From: Xanthomonas phaseoli pv. phaseoli
GTDB taxonomy: Bacteria > Pseudomonadota > Gammaproteobacteria > Xanthomonadales > Xanthomonadaceae
Direction: 5' to 3'
DNA: 64,000 bases
Assembly: GCA_022749655.1 (NCBI GenBank)
Contig: CP094243.1
Span: 4,340,001 to 4,404,000 of the forward strand
The stretch's first letter is position 1. Each line of letters opens with the position of its first letter. This document shows, one piece after another, positions 62,684 to 64,000 of the stretch. The translations under genes were made by a program, and so were the position numbers. The notes under the pieces are model-generated. The model was not told the DNA's origin. It was given only the letters and a program-made list of their open reading frames with translations, and did no database searches.

Positions 62684-64000
62684 TCAGTAGCTGGCGGTCA
62701 GGGTCACGCCGGAGAACGTGCTGTACGCCTTGATCCGCACGTAATAAGTCCCCGACGGCGAGGTGATGCTGCAGGTTTCGGCGTTGCCATCCAGATACGG
62801 ACGGCAGGCATAGACGGTGTCGGTGGGCGCGCTACCGGCCCGCACGTACAGGTCTGCATCGCCGCTGCCGCCGCTGGTGGCCACCGTCAGCGTGCCGCTG
62901 CCGGCCGGCACCGTGATGGTGTAGTTCAACTCCGCGCCGGTGGCCGCGCCCAGGCCGGTCACCGGCGTGCCGTTGGTCAAGGTGTTGCCGGTTCCACCAC
63001 CACCGCCACTGCTGCCGGCGATGGCCGCCGTCACTGCCGCATCGGCATCGACGATGCCCGCACCGCAACCGCCCGAACAGGCTCCCGGCAAGGCGCGGGC
63101 GGTGTTCTTCAGCAGCGTTTCCACTGCGGCAGGCGTCAACGTGGTGGGCGCCACCGACTGCACCAGGGCCACAACGCCGGCCACATGCGGCGCCGCCATC
63201 GAGGTGCCGTTGTACGAAGCGTAGCTGGCATTGCCCGGCGTGGTGGTACCGCTGTTGAGCGTGGACAGGATGCCCGACCCTGGCGCGGAAACGTCGATCC
63301 CGCTGCCGTAGTTGGAATAGCTGGCCTTGGCACCGGCCGAGGTCGTGGCCGCCACCGCGATCACATTGGCGCAGTTGGCCGGCAACGAACCGGACACGTT
63401 GGCGGCACTGTTGCCGGCCGCCACGACCACCGTGGTACCGCGCGAGACTGCGCCGTTGATTGCGCTCTGCATCGTGGACGAACAGGTGCCACCGCCGCCC
63501 AGCGACATGTTGATGACTTCGGCGGCGTTGGGATTGGCCGGCACACCGCTCACGGTGCCACCGGAAGCCCAGATGATGGCATCGGCAATGTCCGACAGCG
63601 AACCACCGCAACGGCCGAGCACGCGGACCGGTACCACCTTGGCATTGAACGCGGTGCCGGCCACGCCGGTGGTGTTGTTGGTCACCGCCGCCACCGTGCC
63701 GGCGACATGGGTCCCGTGCCAGCTGGAATTGGACGTGGTGCACCCACTGGTGGAGTTCCAGTCGCCTTCGTCGGCAGGATTGTTGTCGCGCCCGTTGCCG
63801 TCGCGCGCGGCGGTGGCATCGCTGATGAAGTCGTAGCCGGGCAGGATGTTGGCGTCGAGGTCGGGATGGCTGACGATGCCGGTGTCGATCACCGCAACCA
63901 CGACGTTGGCACCGGTGGATTTGTCCCAGGCCGGGCGGATGTTGAGCCCGGCGTTGGTGGTGCCGAAGGCCCACTGCTCGGACAGGCGGCTGTCGTTGGG
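62684..64000 (-). CDS. Secreted subtilisin-type serine protease 3 (S8), 5' end outside the window
   Basis: Open to the right edge; signal peptide and most of the propeptide are outside. The visible 438 residues hold the complete S8 domain: VVAVIDTGIVSHPDL (Asp), SSWHGTHVAGTVAAV (His) and SYNGTSMAAPHVAG (Ser). A Gly/Ser-rich linker (AGSSGGGGGTGN) leads to a C-terminal pre-peptidase-like domain (GDADLYVRAGSAPTD to VTLTASY) with paired cysteines. It is closest to subtilase 1 in layout. No frameshift is seen in the visible part. Confidence 0.92.
   Translation of the reverse strand, partial: PNDSRLSEQWAFGTTNAGLNIRPAWDKSTGANVVVAVIDTGIVSHPDLDANILPGYDFISDATAARDGNGRDNNPADEGDWNSTSGCTTSNSSWHGTHVAGTVAAVTNNTTGVAGTAFNAKVVPVRVLGRCGGSLSDIADAIIWASGGTVSGVPANPNAAEVINMSLGGGGTCSSTMQSAINGAVSRGTTVVVAAGNSAANVSGSLPANCANVIAVAATTSAGAKASYSNYGSGIDVSAPGSGILSTLNSGTTTPGNASYASYNGTSMAAPHVAGVVALVQSVAPTTLTPAAVETLLKNTARALPGACSGGCGAGIVDADAAVTAAIAGSSGGGGGTGNTLTNGTPVTGLGAATGAELNYTITVPAGSGTLTVATSGGSGDADLYVRAGSAPTDTVYACRPYLDGNAETCSITSPSGTYYVRIKAYSTFSGVTLTASY

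Overview
The window is a high-GC gammaproteobacterial chromosome segment, almost certainly from Xanthomonas. The evidence is close family-level resemblance of the ribosomal, RpoB/RpoC and EF-Tu proteins to xanthomonad versions, a hemA-prfA-OGT gene order with a GT41 protein of the XcOGT type, a GH30 glucuronoxylanase, and three tandem secreted subtilases with xanthomonad-style C-terminal domains. The insertion sequences and IS remnants would fit an IS-rich species such as X. oryzae, but the species is inference.

Layout: (1) 1-2400 holds the end of a TonB-dependent receptor, then dsbB. (2) 2417-16646, all on the minus strand, is the S10-spc-alpha ribosomal superoperon: rpsJ, rplC, rplD, rplW, rplB, rpsS, rplV, rpsC, rplP, rpmC, rpsQ, rplN, rplX, rplE, rpsN, rpsH, rplF, rplR, rpsE, rpmD, rplO, secY, rpsM, rpsK, rpsD, rpoA, rplQ. 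(3) 17159-19400 is an accessory island between rpsJ and tufA, with a complete IS256-family element, the tail of an IS3-family transposase, a truncated orphan gene and a tandem duplication that includes the tufA terminator. (4) 19440-38338, minus strand, holds the str operon (rpsL, rpsG, fusA, tufA) and the rpoBC/rplKAJL/secE-nusG block, ending in the tRNA-Tyr, Gly, Thr, tufB, tRNA-Trp cluster. (5) 38493-45443, minus strand, carries ychF, pth, rplY, prs, tRNA-Gln, ispE, lolB and a secreted TPR protein. (6) hemA, prfA, an O-GlcNAc-transferase-like gene, moaB and a PPK2 gene lie on the plus strand. (7) 51353-64000 holds membrane and redox genes (a membrane protein, acylphosphatase, a TlpA-like lipoprotein, YihY-like, WrbA-like, DUF2069-like), a GH30 xylanase, an asparaginase-like protein, a YbaK-like deacylase and three subtilase genes.

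The most striking property is that many conserved and essential genes are broken by small indels: secY, rpsE (twice), rpsQ, rplP, rplW, rplD, fusA, rpoB and ispE (twice), plus several non-essential genes. rpsL also lacks 18 conserved residues in frame. Most lesions are a one-base loss in a homopolymer, or a GC/CG dinucleotide gain or loss. A living cell could not carry all of these, so most are probably sequence errors. I therefore annotate each such gene at full length and give the position of the lesion.

Most of the window is core translation, transcription and secretion machinery. I do not see a convincing undescribed multi-gene system. The items most worth following up are the rpsJ/tufA island, the OGT gene coupled to prfA, the shared promoter elements of the ribosomal operons, hairpins at operon-internal junctions, and the subtilase cluster.
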